Origin: JAWOGN01 sp046496815 | GTDB taxonomy: Bacteria; Desulfobacterota; DSM-4660; Desulfatiglandales; Desulfatiglandaceae | Direction: 5' to 3' | Length of the DNA stretch: 20,485 nucleotides | Assembly (NCBI GenBank): GCA_046496815.1 | Contig: JAWOGN010000290.1 | Span: 1 to 20,485, forward strand | Part shown: positions 1 through 7,860 of the stretch, one piece after another | Layout: each line of letters starts with the position of its first letter | Numbering within the stretch: the stretch's first letter is position 1 | Notes under the pieces: model-generated | Databases searched by the model: none | Told to the model about the DNA's origin: nothing | Seen by the model: only the letters and a program-made list of their open reading frames with translations | Made by a program: the position numbers and the translations under genes

Positions 1-725
1 AGCAGTAACAGCGTGGCCAGGACCAGTTTGAGTTGCGGTAGTGTAATAAAGAAGAATTTTTGAAGCGGAGTGGCGCCGTCTACAGCGGCAGCCTCATACA
101 GCACTTCGGGAATCGCCTGCAGGCGGGCTAAAATGAAAAGAAAGTCAAACGGAAAGTAGCGCCAACCCTCGAAAGCAATGAGCGAGACCATGGCCCACGG
201 ACGCTGTCCCAGCAAATGCAGGGGCTGATCCAGAATGCCCGCACCAAGCAGGCCGGTCATCAACACACCCCGGGGATCGAGGATGAATCTCCAGGCGAAA
301 GCAACAGCCACAACCGGCGCAATGTAAGGGATCAAAAGGGTTCCTCTTATGAAACCTCTTCCGCGAAAGCGATCAAGGACAATCAGCGCCGCTGTCAGTC
401 CCATCAAGAGCGCAAGCAACGTTCCACCGGTTGTGTAGATCAACGTCGCCTTGAGTGCAGGAAAGAAGTCATGGTGGGTTAGAATTCGGACAAAGTTACT
501 CAGCGTTGCTTCCAGCTCCCACCACCCGACCCGACGCAGATCAAGCAAACGCACCTTATGGAAAGCGAGCCACAGATTCCAAAGCACGGGGAATAGAATG
601 AGCGCAAAAACAAGGACCAGGGGCGGTGCCAACAGCAGATAAGCCAAATGTTGCTCATTGTGAGCAAAAGTGCCGGGACGCGGCAAGCGAAAGCGGCCGA
701 AGCGGGAGAAGGTTCTAAAACCCAT
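1..725 (-). CDS. ABC sugar-type transporter inner-membrane permease, MalF/UgpA-like (3' end cut by window edge)
   Basis: This is a partial gene read on the minus strand from an ATG at 725 and open to the window edge (241 codons). I translated it by hand because it has no stop inside the window. Several hydrophobic segments are clear, including LLLAPPLVLVFALILF near residue 30 and stretches in the middle. Near residue 210 it carries EAAAVDGATPLQKFF, the EAA cytoplasmic loop that docks the permease onto its ATPase in binding-protein-dependent importers. An N-terminal tail before the first TM is typical of the MalF/UgpA/LacF branch. It starts 29 bp after the stop of the solute-binding protein gene, so the two form an operon. 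A second permease and an ATPase would be expected beyond position 1. The substrate is unknown; sugar or polyol is the family default. Confidence 0.93.
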   Translation of the reverse strand, partial: MGFRTFSRFGRFRLPRPGTFAHNEQHLAYLLLAPPLVLVFALILFPVLWNLWLAFHKVRLLDLRRVGWWELEATLSNFVRILTHHDFFPALKATLIYTTGGTLLALLMGLTAALIVLDRFRGRGFIRGTLLIPYIAPVVAVAFAWRFILDPRGVLMTGLLGAGILDQPLHLLGQRPWAMVSLIAFEGWRYFPFDFLFILARLQAIPEVLYEAAAVDGATPLQKFFFITLPQLKLVLATLLL

Positions 726-754
726 GCGCCTATCCTATCGGATACCTTGGAAGC

Positions 755-2110
755 CTATTGACAGCCTTCAAGCCCGCGGACGGTTTGCGTCATCTGCACG
801 GCAGCATCCTCTGCCGAAATTTCTCCGTCCAAAAAACGCCGCAGAAGCCTTACCACTTCTTTGGTCCCGTATATCTTGCCGATACAGCCGCCCTTGCCCG
901 CCCCAAAACCCCACCGGTCAAAATTGTTCACACCCGCAATGATATTGTCTACGACCTCATCCGAATAGAGGTCGGATATCTTGGCCGTGCGGTCCACACC
1001 GATCTTGAGCTGCTTCCAGCCGTCCACAAAGCGGGGGCGCAAGGGAAATTTTCCCTCGGGCGCCATGCTGAGCCAATCAAGATACCCCTCGCCAAGCAAA
1101 AACGCGGCAAACTTCGGGGCATTTTCACCGGCGCCGACCGTGATTCCAAAATAGCTCACCTGTCCCCATTGTGCCGGTTTTGTCCCCAGAGGCCCCTGAA
1201 AGGCGGTGACGATTCCCGTCATTTCATGGAGCGGTTTTGCAAGGCCTTGGACGGTTACGGGGCTCGAATCTCTCAGGTTCGCCAGTTCATCCAAGATATA
1301 GGGAGACCACACAATCATTGCCACCCGGCCCGCAAAATAGTCTTCCCGTGTCTGACGCCAATAGATATCCCCGGGGGGGGTTAAATCGGCAAGCCCTTTA
1401 TAGAAGTTAAGCGCCTGAATGAACTCCGGCGTATTTAAGTCCACTTCACCGGTTTTCGGATTTACAAGACGTGCGTTGTTGGAAAGGGCCATGTGCTCAA
1501 AAACCTGTTGCATATAGACCTGCGTCGGATCGGTGCCGACTGCGATCCCCCAAATCTTGGGCGGGCTGTGCAAGGCTTGGGCGGCCGTCAGAATCTTTTC
1601 CCACGTGTTTGGAAAACCGAGTAACACCTCCGGTGCTCGACCCGCAAAGAGATCCTTCCGGAATAGGAGGAGCTGCCCCCAGCCGTCGGCCGGTATGGCT
1701 GCCCAGCCGTCTTCCACGGCAGCCAGGTTCAACGGTCCCGGAGCAAATGTGTCCACTCCCAGACCCTTGATAACCGTCGTCGCCGCCTCAGCGTCGAGAA
1801 TACCCTCCTCCGCCCAGCTGATGATGAAGTCGAGCGAAACGAAAATCATGTCCGGCAGCGCATCGGCGGCTGCCGCCGCCATCACGCGAATCGCCAGCTC
1901 GCTCTCCTCCACGGGAACAACCTCCACCTCGATGTGTGTGGCCGCGGTGAAACGCTTTGCGAGCTCATTCTGAATGGTCATGCGCTTCGGTTGGTTTTCC
2001 GTGGTCCAAAAGGTGATCTTTTCTCCTTGGGCACTTTCCGCCGTGCTTACATTCAAAAAAAACATCATCCACAAAGCCAATATCCCGATGAGTCGTGTGT
2101 ACTCCTTCAT
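755..2110 (-). CDS. Extracellular solute-binding protein, family 1 (MalE/UgpB type)
   Basis: The 451-aa protein captures a small carbohydrate-like solute in the periplasm and delivers it to the permease encoded next. Residues 1 to about 27 form a signal peptide (positively charged start, hydrophobic core, AESA cleavage region) with no lipobox. The mature part opens with ITFWTTENQPKR and continues with a helix matching the ..NELAKRFTAATHIEVEVV pattern seen at the start of family 1 binding proteins. Later blocks such as FPNTWEKILTAAQAL, and FAGRVAMIVWSPY near residue 270, fit the family, and 451 aa is a usual length. An AAAGGAG ribosome site lies 6-7 bp upstream of the ATG. A C8 run (G8 on the plus strand, 1373-1380) falls in the Leu-Thr-Pro-Pro-Gly-Asp codons, with the frame open on both sides. 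Substrate specificity cannot be deduced. Confidence 0.93.
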   Translation of the reverse strand: MKEYTRLIGILALWMMFFLNVSTAESAQGEKITFWTTENQPKRMTIQNELAKRFTAATHIEVEVVPVEESELAIRVMAAAAADALPDMIFVSLDFIISWAEEGILDAEAATTVIKGLGVDTFAPGPLNLAAVEDGWAAIPADGWGQLLLFRKDLFAGRAPEVLLGFPNTWEKILTAAQALHSPPKIWGIAVGTDPTQVYMQQVFEHMALSNNARLVNPKTGEVDLNTPEFIQALNFYKGLADLTPPGDIYWRQTREDYFAGRVAMIVWSPYILDELANLRDSSPVTVQGLAKPLHEMTGIVTAFQGPLGTKPAQWGQVSYFGITVGAGENAPKFAAFLLGEGYLDWLSMAPEGKFPLRPRFVDGWKQLKIGVDRTAKISDLYSDEVVDNIIAGVNNFDRWGFGAGKGGCIGKIYGTKEVVRLLRRFLDGEISAEDAAVQMTQTVRGLEGCQ

Positions 2111-2784
2111 GAGTTTTTCTCCTTTACGTGAAGCGTTTCGATTCGCAAAGTTGATAGGGTAAAGTTCCTGACGATAACCTGTTTCATTGCTCGGTCCGGT
2201 CGGTCCTCGATTGTCCGCAAAAGGCGTCGTCGGCGGGTTTCACGACCGAAGGGCGAAGGTTGAATCGCTTGGGGATCAAGTCAGCATGGGGTGCCGTGTG
2301 AATAAATGCGTTACAGAATTAAAAAATCGAGGGCCTCAGGGTACAGGATTCGTGGTTTACCGACCAACAAGGAAAGAGGACGAACTCCCCCTCTATACGT
2401 CCGAAAAAAAAACATAATGGAAGATCGCTCAAAAGTCCAGTCAATATTTCGAGATCTCCGAAAGGCTGTGATGTCAGAGAGACGGGAAAGTTTCTTTCGC
2501 GGACGCCACAAAAGGTTTACACCGCAAATGCTCGGCAAATCGTATTCACGCAAAGCCGAAATAGTGATTCCCGAGCATATCCGCTCTAACGCCCCTGTTT
2601 CAGTTGTGTTCCAGGGAAATTAAAGATTCCGGATTTCGGCAAAAAAGTGTTAGGATGCAATTCAAAAAGTCTATATCATTAAAGTTTTATGGTCTAAAAA
2701 AATGGCCTTCAGAACGTGGAACTTTATCTTTTGCTCCGGTGCTTCTGAGATCGTTTTCAGCCACCCACCCCATAAGGAGTTTTC
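2111..2784. other. Gene-poor gap, 674 bp
   Basis: The left end should hold the promoter of the minus-strand transporter operon; I see its ribosome site but no convincing -35/-10 pair. A small plus-strand reading frame at 2417-2623 (68 aa, rich in Arg and Lys) has no Shine-Dalgarno sequence and no recognisable domain, so I do not call it a gene. The right end is AT-rich and leads into the AAGGAG ribosome site (2774-2779) of the next gene. No strong hairpin or repeat was found. Confidence 0.6.
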
Positions 2785-3207
2785 ATGATGGATTGTGACC
2801 CTGAGAAATATTATACATTTGAGGAAATTTACCCTCAGACCGGCGGGATAATTACCCTTGGTTACGAGAATTGGCGGAATGCGTTGGTGACTATCTTGGT
2901 AAGAATTCCAGCTTATGTGGTGGATGCCGTGCTGAAACATTGCGTATTTCTTATGCCCGATCCCGATGAAAACGGGGTCTTCATTCCACACAGAGTTATA
3001 AAGGGCAGGCATATCCTCCAATTCCCCAATGCGCTGCTGGATTGGCCCAAAGACCGACAGGTTCGCAGTGTGCTGCACCAAATCGCTCATTATTTTTTGC
3101 ATCACTGGTCACCCCTTGAAGAATGTGACGCGGATTTCAGCGAGCAAGCGCAGGATGCAACGGACCTGGTAAACCAATGGATGGCGGCATGGTCTGGAAA
3201 GCAATGA
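2785..3207 (+). CDS. Small ImmA/IrrE-like zincin with HQIAH in place of HExxH
   Basis: The 140-aa protein has no signal peptide, so it should be cytoplasmic. Its C-terminal third (residues 96-121) reads VLHQIAHYFLHH, then about five residues on, LEECDADF. This is the layout of ImmA/IrrE-type minigluzincins: HExxH followed by a Glu-x-x-Ala-x-x-Phe helix giving the third zinc ligand. Here His98, His102 and Glu112 or Glu113 are present, but the catalytic Glu of HExxH is Gln99. I infer the zincin fold from the motif spacing only. If right, the protein may bind zinc but be poorly active or inactive as a protease. AAGGAG lies 5 bp before the first ATG and 8 bp before the second (2788), so either start is possible. 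A winged-helix gene follows 96 bp downstream. No function is assigned. Confidence 0.75.
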   Translation: MMDCDPEKYYTFEEIYPQTGGIITLGYENWRNALVTILVRIPAYVVDAVLKHCVFLMPDPDENGVFIPHRVIKGRHILQFPNALLDWPKDRQVRSVLHQIAHYFLHHWSPLEECDADFSEQAQDATDLVNQWMAAWSGKQ

Positions 3208-3303
3208 GACGGTTTTGTTTTCGTCTTCGAGAGTTTCAAAAACCTGTCAGCATCGTTTAAACAACCTTTGCAATGTTTTGATTCACTGAATGGAGTTAAC
3301 CAC

Positions 3304-3732
3304 ATGGCCTGGGATGAGAAACGATGGATGGAGGAAAAAAGCCGACAGGATATCATTGACTGGCTCGATTTGATCGATATGGATTTGGCCAAGAAAGAAG
3401 AACCCATGTGTTCAATGCCTCGCGGCATCGTCGATAACAGCATGCGCAAGGTGTCTCCATCCGCATGGAAGGTTTTTTCATATCTGAACAGCAAGGCGAA
3501 CCTCGTGGCGTGGGCGCCTGGAAAGTGCGTCGCATCTTATAAGGAGATTGAAGCAGTCACAGGGGTCAAAGCCTCCCATATGTACGTATACATAAGGGAG
3601 TTGGTGGATCTTGGCCTTATTGAAAGAAAAATGCTTTTTCTTAGAAAAGAGGCCGACAAGAAAGGCGCTTTTCACCTGTTCGAGGTTTGCTGGTACAAGG
3701 GCCGGTCTGATCAATCACAAAGGCCGAAATGA
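3304..3732 (+). CDS. Winged-helix DNA-binding protein, uncharacterised
   Basis: The 142-aa cytoplasmic protein starts at the ATG at 3304, preceded by TGGAGT at about 8 bp; an in-frame ATG at 3268 lacks a ribosome site. Residues about 50-112 look like a winged helix-turn-helix: VSPSAWKVFSYLNSKAN is the first helix, SYKEIEAVTGVKASHMY the HTH, and IRELVDLGLIERK the third helix leading to the wing strand. This ends in the 'L-x-x-L-G-L-I-E/x-R' pattern common to MarR-, DnaD- and RepL-like regulators. The N-terminal 45 residues are charged and probably helical (DEKRWMEEKSRQDIIDWLDLIDMDL). It probably forms a small unit with the zincin-like gene 96 bp upstream. The DNA target is unknown, and the fold is inferred from pattern, not from a search. 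Confidence 0.78.
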   Translation: MAWDEKRWMEEKSRQDIIDWLDLIDMDLAKKEEPMCSMPRGIVDNSMRKVSPSAWKVFSYLNSKANLVAWAPGKCVASYKEIEAVTGVKASHMYVYIRELVDLGLIERKMLFLRKEADKKGAFHLFEVCWYKGRSDQSQRPK

Positions 3733-3791
3733 AAGATCGCTACCCCTCCGGTTTCCGCCAAACAAAGGAATTATCGTCCTTGAAGTCTTTT

Positions 3792-3797
3792 TATAAT
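3792..3797 (+). promoter_or_regulatory. Possible -10 element upstream of the PilZ gene
   Basis: A perfect TATAAT occurs in an AT-rich stretch 175 bp before the PilZ start. No good -35 lies at 16-18 bp; TTATCG at 3771-3776 is the nearest but gives a 15-bp spacer. It is weak evidence on its own. If used, transcription would start near 3804 and the leader would contain the hairpin at 3898-3921. Confidence 0.25.
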
Positions 3798-3897
3798 TTT
3801 ATGGACAATTAATGAGTTTTATGATAGCTTTATTTGGAATTCGAACCAGGCGTATTTTTTTGGCAGGTCGATGGCCGGCGGGTTCATTCCCAGCTCT

Positions 3898-3921
3898 CCG
3901 TTTCTCAGATTTGAGAGACGG
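3898..3921. promoter_or_regulatory. Stem-loop in the PilZ gene leader
   Basis: CCGTTTCTCA and TGAGAGACGG form a 10-bp stem (one G-T pair) with a GATT loop, 51 bp upstream of the PilZ ATG. No U-run follows, so it is not a standard terminator. I compared the region with the c-di-GMP-I (GEMM) riboswitch pattern as I remember it and saw no match. Confidence 0.4.
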
Positions 3922-3972
3922 GGGTTCTTATGTACGCAGACGAACTTGAAGACGATGTAGGGGGATACGCTT

Positions 3973-4305
3973 ATGCCAAGCAACACGACAGACAGAAGAT
4001 CTGAACCCAGAACGATCATGGATCATTTTTACAGCGTGGAATTTTCAATAAGTGACATACCCTCGCTCTATCAGTTTAAGATATGGAACATATCTACAAA
4101 AGGGATGTGTCTATTGGTGAAAGAGGGTTCTGAAATATTGGAAAAAATAAAGGTAGGGGATGTTGTGGAGATGAGATACTACACGGCTGAGGCATCCAAA
4201 CCTGCCGAATACTTCGAAACAGAAATCAAACACATTACCAAAGACGATAAAGGACGTTTTAAAGGGCACTACCTGGTAGGGATATCACTGATGGGAAAGG
4301 AGTAG
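3973..4305 (+). CDS. PilZ domain protein (putative cyclic di-GMP receptor)
   Basis: The 110-aa protein is one PilZ domain. Both parts of the c-di-GMP binding signature are intact: RxxxR as Arg9-Ser-Glu-Pro-Arg13 and the (D/N)xSxxG motif as Asn39-Ile-Ser-Thr-Lys-Gly44. The rest alternates beta strands as expected of the PilZ barrel (VGDVVEMRYY, GHYLVGISLMG). It has no signal peptide or membrane segment and should act in the cytoplasm, changing partner binding when c-di-GMP rises. AGGGGGAT lies about 9 bp upstream of the ATG. The following genes encode envelope proteins, so a role in surface structures or secretion is plausible, but the 193-bp gap to the next gene leaves co-transcription open. 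The family call is secure; the partner is unknown. Confidence 0.9.
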   Translation: MPSNTTDRRSEPRTIMDHFYSVEFSISDIPSLYQFKIWNISTKGMCLLVKEGSEILEKIKVGDVVEMRYYTAEASKPAEYFETEIKHITKDDKGRFKGHYLVGISLMGKE

Positions 4306-4498
4306 CGCAGCGAGTTGATTTTTTGGCGATTTCCGCATTGCCAACTATCAAAATTTCCGCCGAAATGCCTGTATATGACGGGTAGCATTATCCCCGTATT
4401 GATATGGAATCAACGCATAATTCAGCCGGTAACCTCTTAAGAAGACCCTTTGCGCTGTCCTGTCAAACCGTGCTTAGGGTCCTGTCAGGAAAACTGGG

Positions 4499-5482
4499 AT
4501 GACAAGAATCTGTCCGAATTGCGGATACAAAGTTCAAAATGATCTGTTGATGGTCTGTCCGGAGTGCAGGCAGCTTTTGGGCGATGATCCGGGAGAATTA
4601 TCCCCGGAAGCGGAAAAGCGAATTTTCAGGGGACTTAAGAGGAATCTCCTTCGTAATATGTGCTTTTTTGCCGGGGCTTTCTTTTTAATTATCGCGATAA
4701 GCCTTTGGAGCATAAAAGAGGGGATGGAAAAAGTTGTTATCAAGAATATAGAACAGCGGTTTGAGGAACCAAGAATACAGACGTTGCTTCAGGAGGTGGC
4801 TCGGAAGAAGGCTCAGGATATGATGGAACGGCAAATTGATCCGGAGCTGCAGCGCTTTCGCGAGGCCCTTTCAGACCGTCTTTCCGAATTGGAGGAATAC
4901 CGCTATGTGATGAAAGAAAAAATGCAAAAGGACTATCAAGTTTTTTCAAATGACGGTCTGAGATTTCAGAAGCGAAGCACCCTATATGAATTGGCAGATA
5001 CGGCCATCGAGTACATGAGTCGTTCCGCATATGAGAAGCTTCTGGAGTTTGTCAACAATCCTGCCGACCCGTCACTTCAGCTGGCGGCGAAGGCTGAAAT
5101 TACACGGATCAACAGTGTGCTACGAAGTTCCACTCGGACGGCAGGCGTCCGGCTTTCGATGGAGACCACGGGTGAAACAGCAGACAATGCGTCCGAGATC
5201 ACTACGCCTGAATTGATAGAAACGTTATTTAACGATGCGGCTTGGAAATCACGGGCCAGGAGTGCGCAGCTGTTGGCTGATAGAAAAGAACTCGGTGTTC
5301 CCGAGGCGTTAATGGAGTCTATGAGGGAGGAGGAGAATCTCGAAGTACTTAAAGATTCGATTCGAGCTTTCGAAGCCCTCACGGGTTTTAGAGCTCCGGA
5401 GATTTTAGGATACGAATATTGTAATGACTGGTGGGAGCTCAATTCTTCGGCATTCAGAGAAGAATTGGAGACGTCAGGGTGA
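4499..5482 (+). CDS. Zinc-ribbon / single-TM / coiled-coil protein with HEAT-like C-terminus, function unknown
   Basis: The 327-aa protein has a recognisable order of parts. Residues 5-23 form a zinc ribbon with two CPxC knuckles (Cys5, Cys8, Cys20, Cys23). Residues about 53-71 are one hydrophobic transmembrane segment. Residues about 75-160 are highly charged and helical, probably coiled coil. Residues about 233-320 resemble one or two HEAT-type repeats (TPELIETLFNDAAWKSRARS, then a second helix pair) ending in DWWELN. The zinc ribbon should be cytoplasmic and the long C-terminal part periplasmic. The start is supported by AGGAAAA just upstream; the next gene begins 62 bp downstream in the same direction. 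I do not recognise a named family, and the architecture suggests a scaffold or sensor in the cell envelope. Confidence 0.82.
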   Translation: MTRICPNCGYKVQNDLLMVCPECRQLLGDDPGELSPEAEKRIFRGLKRNLLRNMCFFAGAFFLIIAISLWSIKEGMEKVVIKNIEQRFEEPRIQTLLQEVARKKAQDMMERQIDPELQRFREALSDRLSELEEYRYVMKEKMQKDYQVFSNDGLRFQKRSTLYELADTAIEYMSRSAYEKLLEFVNNPADPSLQLAAKAEITRINSVLRSSTRTAGVRLSMETTGETADNASEITTPELIETLFNDAAWKSRARSAQLLADRKELGVPEALMESMREEENLEVLKDSIRAFEALTGFRAPEILGYEYCNDWWELNSSAFREELETSG

Positions 5483-5544
5483 GTCAGTCGGATCAGCCCC
5501 GAAATTATCAGGCCACCCTTTTTAATCGAAAGGGCAGGTTTATT

Positions 5545-6105
5545 ATGATTCCAAAAATGAAAAAGCGATTCAACATTTTCCTTTTATTCGCCTTTTTTGG
5601 ACTCCTCACTCCCCTGACCCATGCCCAGGATAATCGAGCTGAATACCGCATCGGCTATGACGATGGATTATTGACGATATCCGCAAAAGAAGCGAATCTC
5701 AAGCGGATATTGACACATATTGCCGTCGAGGCTGATATTCTCGTCAAATTTCCGCAAAATCTCAGTAGGCAAGTCACACTCACGCTCTCCGGTGTTCCAC
5801 TTGGAAAGGCGTTGCGTCAGCTTCTGAGGGGTGAGAACTACGCGTTCATCTATGAAGGCAGCGATATTTCAGAGGTCTATGTCGCCCCGAAATCGAGCGC
5901 TCAAAGCAGATCGACGAATGACGCTCGCCTGCGGTCAAGGGAAGATCGGATAAGGGCTTCCATCGAGAGATATGAAAAACGACTCGAGACACTGAAAAAT
6001 CGTATGGCACAGGTCGATGAGAATAGTCGTCAAGGGAAGGTCCTCATAAGGCAAATGAGGTCCACCGAGAAGACCATTGAAAGGCTGAGTAAAAGGCTGG
6101 AATGA
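5545..6105 (+). CDS. Exported STN-like (secretin/TonB N-terminal type) protein with coiled-coil tail
   Basis: I place the start at the ATG at 5545 (186 aa). It directly precedes a signal peptide (MIPKMKKRFNIFLLFAFFGLL...THAQ, cleavage about residue 27-28) and has AGGGCAGG upstream; longer in-frame starts would bury the signal. Residues about 38-115 (LLTISAKEANLKRILTHIA ... VTLTLSGVPLGKALRQLL ... YVAP) match the STN pattern: a short strand, an amphipathic helix, a strand, a second helix and a closing strand. STN domains sit at the periplasmic end of secretins and TonB receptors. Residues about 130-186 are a charged coiled coil. There is no barrel, so the protein is a free periplasmic STN module. 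It is probably co-transcribed with the gene 62 bp upstream. The domain call is moderate; the function is unknown. Confidence 0.82.
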   Translation: MIPKMKKRFNIFLLFAFFGLLTPLTHAQDNRAEYRIGYDDGLLTISAKEANLKRILTHIAVEADILVKFPQNLSRQVTLTLSGVPLGKALRQLLRGENYAFIYEGSDISEVYVAPKSSAQSRSTNDARLRSREDRIRASIERYEKRLETLKNRMAQVDENSRQGKVLIRQMRSTEKTIERLSKRLE

Positions 6106-6213
6106 TAATTCCGGCCCGCAGAAAGAACCTCCGTCTGTTCCGTTTTTCTTGTTTTGATGAGGGTGTCAGATCAAAAACGACGCCCGCCTGTCTCGCCCGA
6201 TTTGCGATTTCCT

Positions 6214-6834
6214 TTAGTAAAGAGACTTGAGATGTACCCCCGCTCCCAGGAACTTTGTGCTTATTCTGTGCACGATGTTTGTTAGGGCGCTTTCCACTTG
6301 CCGTTTTGCTGAAAGTGTGGAACCAAAGTCGAGAATGCGTGATTCGAACGCGCGATGTTTCCTATTTCTATAATCCCCGTATCCGGCCAATTGACATTCC
6401 GTCAGAAAGACGACCAAATTATCATCTCCCGTTGTCCAAACCAAGCAGTTTACGCAACCTCGTTTTTTTAATTCTTTCTCCGCAAGCTCAGGGGCAAAAC
6501 CACTTTCAAGGAGCTCTTTCCGAACCACATGGATAGGCTTGACCTCATGGGACAGCATGGGTAGTTCATGACGGAGTCTTGATCTGATAAGCGCCTCAAA
6601 ACCCTCTTTATGTCGTTTCAATAATCCCCCTTGAAAAGAAACTTCGACCCAACTGATTATCTCAAGCTGAAGGGGCAATGCATCCAGCGCCGGCAAATCT
6701 TTTCGCCCCTCAGTCGGTGTTTTCTCAGTCCCGTTTTGCCCAGAGAGCCTGTTGCTGTCTTCCCCCAAGGTGATGTTGGAAGCACATAAGTGTAAAACCG
6801 TTACCCATACAGTAAGGAAAAGAAACTTTTTCAT
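6214..6834 (-). CDS. Exported protein of unknown function
   Basis: The 206-aa protein has a signal peptide in residues 1 to about 24 (MKKFLFLTVWVTVLHLCAS...) and a good ribosome site (GAGGTGA) just before the ATG. The mature part begins with a polar linker of about 25 residues. Then comes a mixed alpha/beta domain starting LPLQLEIISWVEVSFQGG and containing IRSRLRHELPMLSHEV. A CxxC pair (RGCVNCLVW) lies near residue 129 and could form a disulfide. The two strands around it, LVWTTGD and NLVVFLTECQLAGYGDYR, look like a beta hairpin. I do not recognise the family. It lies 123 bp downstream of the lipoprotein gene in the same direction, so the two probably form one unit that converges on the STN gene. 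Confidence 0.8.
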   Translation of the reverse strand: MKKFLFLTVWVTVLHLCASNITLGEDSNRLSGQNGTEKTPTEGRKDLPALDALPLQLEIISWVEVSFQGGLLKRHKEGFEALIRSRLRHELPMLSHEVKPIHVVRKELLESGFAPELAEKELKKRGCVNCLVWTTGDDNLVVFLTECQLAGYGDYRNRKHRAFESRILDFGSTLSAKRQVESALTNIVHRISTKFLGAGVHLKSLY

Positions 6835-6957
6835 ATCTCACCTCGCTTGGTCCATGAATTGACTCACGCTGCATACGGCCGGTTCCGCTTGAGGTTTTGA
6901 ATTTGAGAAGTTCAAAATTGTTCGGTGTAAAGTGCCGACGGAAGTCAGGCTGCCCCA

Positions 6958-7860
6958 TCAGTGCAGTGGACTCAAATCAGTTTTATCATCGGCAACTACG
7001 AGTTCATCGATGCGCCACCCTCCCTCTTTCCAAATAAGATGGAAGACTTCCGTCTGTTGTGTCTCCCCTGCTTTGGTTTGAATCTTGGATTCGAGAACGA
7101 CACGCGCCTTGTTCCGCTTGATCTCCGATTCTATGACGACACTGCTGAGCCGCTTGTATCCTAACTCGTCCAAGGCTTTCCATATTTCCAAAACCCACAC
7201 CGCTCCCGGTCTGTTTTCTCTGAATCGAGCCGTGGTGACCTCGGTGATTTTATCCATCTGAGGCCCGCCGTAATGTTTGTCAAACCTGTTCATCACATCT
7301 TTAATGGCGTCGTATGGAGATTCTTGTGCGTTTTTATCTTCGATCTCGGTGTCGCCGGATAATTTCCTTTGAATATCTTCAATTCCGTTTTCGATCCTGT
7401 CTACCCGGGCCTTCAAATGAAGCATTTCCGCTGCGATAGAGTCATTGGGCACGCCCTTGTAGTTCTCAAGTTGCGTCCGCAGTTCTTTGACTTTTGTCAA
7501 AATTTTCATATTATTTTCGGTCTGTTGCTCCTTCAGTTCTCTCATCCGATTGAAAATCTCCAAATCCGAATCTGCAGAATTAAGTTCCAGCTTTTCCGAT
7601 TGTTCCGACAACCTGGAACATTGCTGCTGGAGATCCTCACACATCATCTTGAGTGTCAATACCTGTGCATTGAGTCTGTCCCATGATTTCTCAATTCGGC
7701 TGAGCCTCCCTTGCGTTTCACCCAGCTCCTCATTTCTGTCTTTAAACGTCTCCCGGGCATCGTTCAGCGAGGATTCAAGGTTCACCATCCTTTTTTCGCT
7801 GACACAGGAGACGGAAACCAACGAAGCCACCCACAACAACAGACTGCAGACACTTTTCAT
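6958..7860 (-). CDS. Coiled-coil lipoprotein with NTF2-like C-terminal domain, function unknown
   Basis: I choose the ATG at 7860 (300 aa), preceded by GGCAGGAG at about 10 bp, over an upstream in-frame ATG at 7947. Starting at 7860 puts a lipoprotein signal at the N-terminus: a hydrophobic core LLLWVASLVSVS followed by Cys19 in a permissive lipobox (Val-Ser-Cys). Residues about 25-190 are a long heptad-rich coiled coil (NLESSLNDARETFKDRNEE...). Residues about 195-298 contain EIWKALDELGYKRL, a beta-rich stretch and LIWKEGGWRIDEL, the ending typical of NTF2-like/DUF4878-type folds. It should be membrane-anchored on the periplasmic side and could act as a spacer that presents the C-terminal domain. 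The 206-aa exported protein is encoded downstream. No specific role can be assigned. Confidence 0.82.
   Translation of the reverse strand: MKSVCSLLLWVASLVSVSCVSEKRMVNLESSLNDARETFKDRNEELGETQGRLSRIEKSWDRLNAQVLTLKMMCEDLQQQCSRLSEQSEKLELNSADSDLEIFNRMRELKEQQTENNMKILTKVKELRTQLENYKGVPNDSIAAEMLHLKARVDRIENGIEDIQRKLSGDTEIEDKNAQESPYDAIKDVMNRFDKHYGGPQMDKITEVTTARFRENRPGAVWVLEIWKALDELGYKRLSSVVIESEIKRNKARVVLESKIQTKAGETQQTEVFHLIWKEGGWRIDELVVADDKTDLSPLH

Noticed and set aside
2417..2623. 68-aa plus-strand frame rich in Arg and Lys
   Set aside because: No Shine-Dalgarno sequence, no known motif, and it lies in an otherwise gene-free gap. It could be a remnant, but nothing supports it.
3836..3850. tRNA T-arm-like string (GGTTCGAATTCC on the minus strand)
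   Set aside because: No acceptor, D or anticodon arms can be formed around it, so it is neither a tRNA nor a clear attachment site.
3804..3972. c-di-GMP riboswitch before the PilZ gene
   Set aside because: The leader has one hairpin but I could not find the conserved GEMM core.
6152..6176. Bidirectional terminator TTTTGAT...ATCAAAA between convergent genes
   Set aside because: The stem is only AT-rich 7 bp with an 11-nt loop and no U-run on either side; too weak to call.
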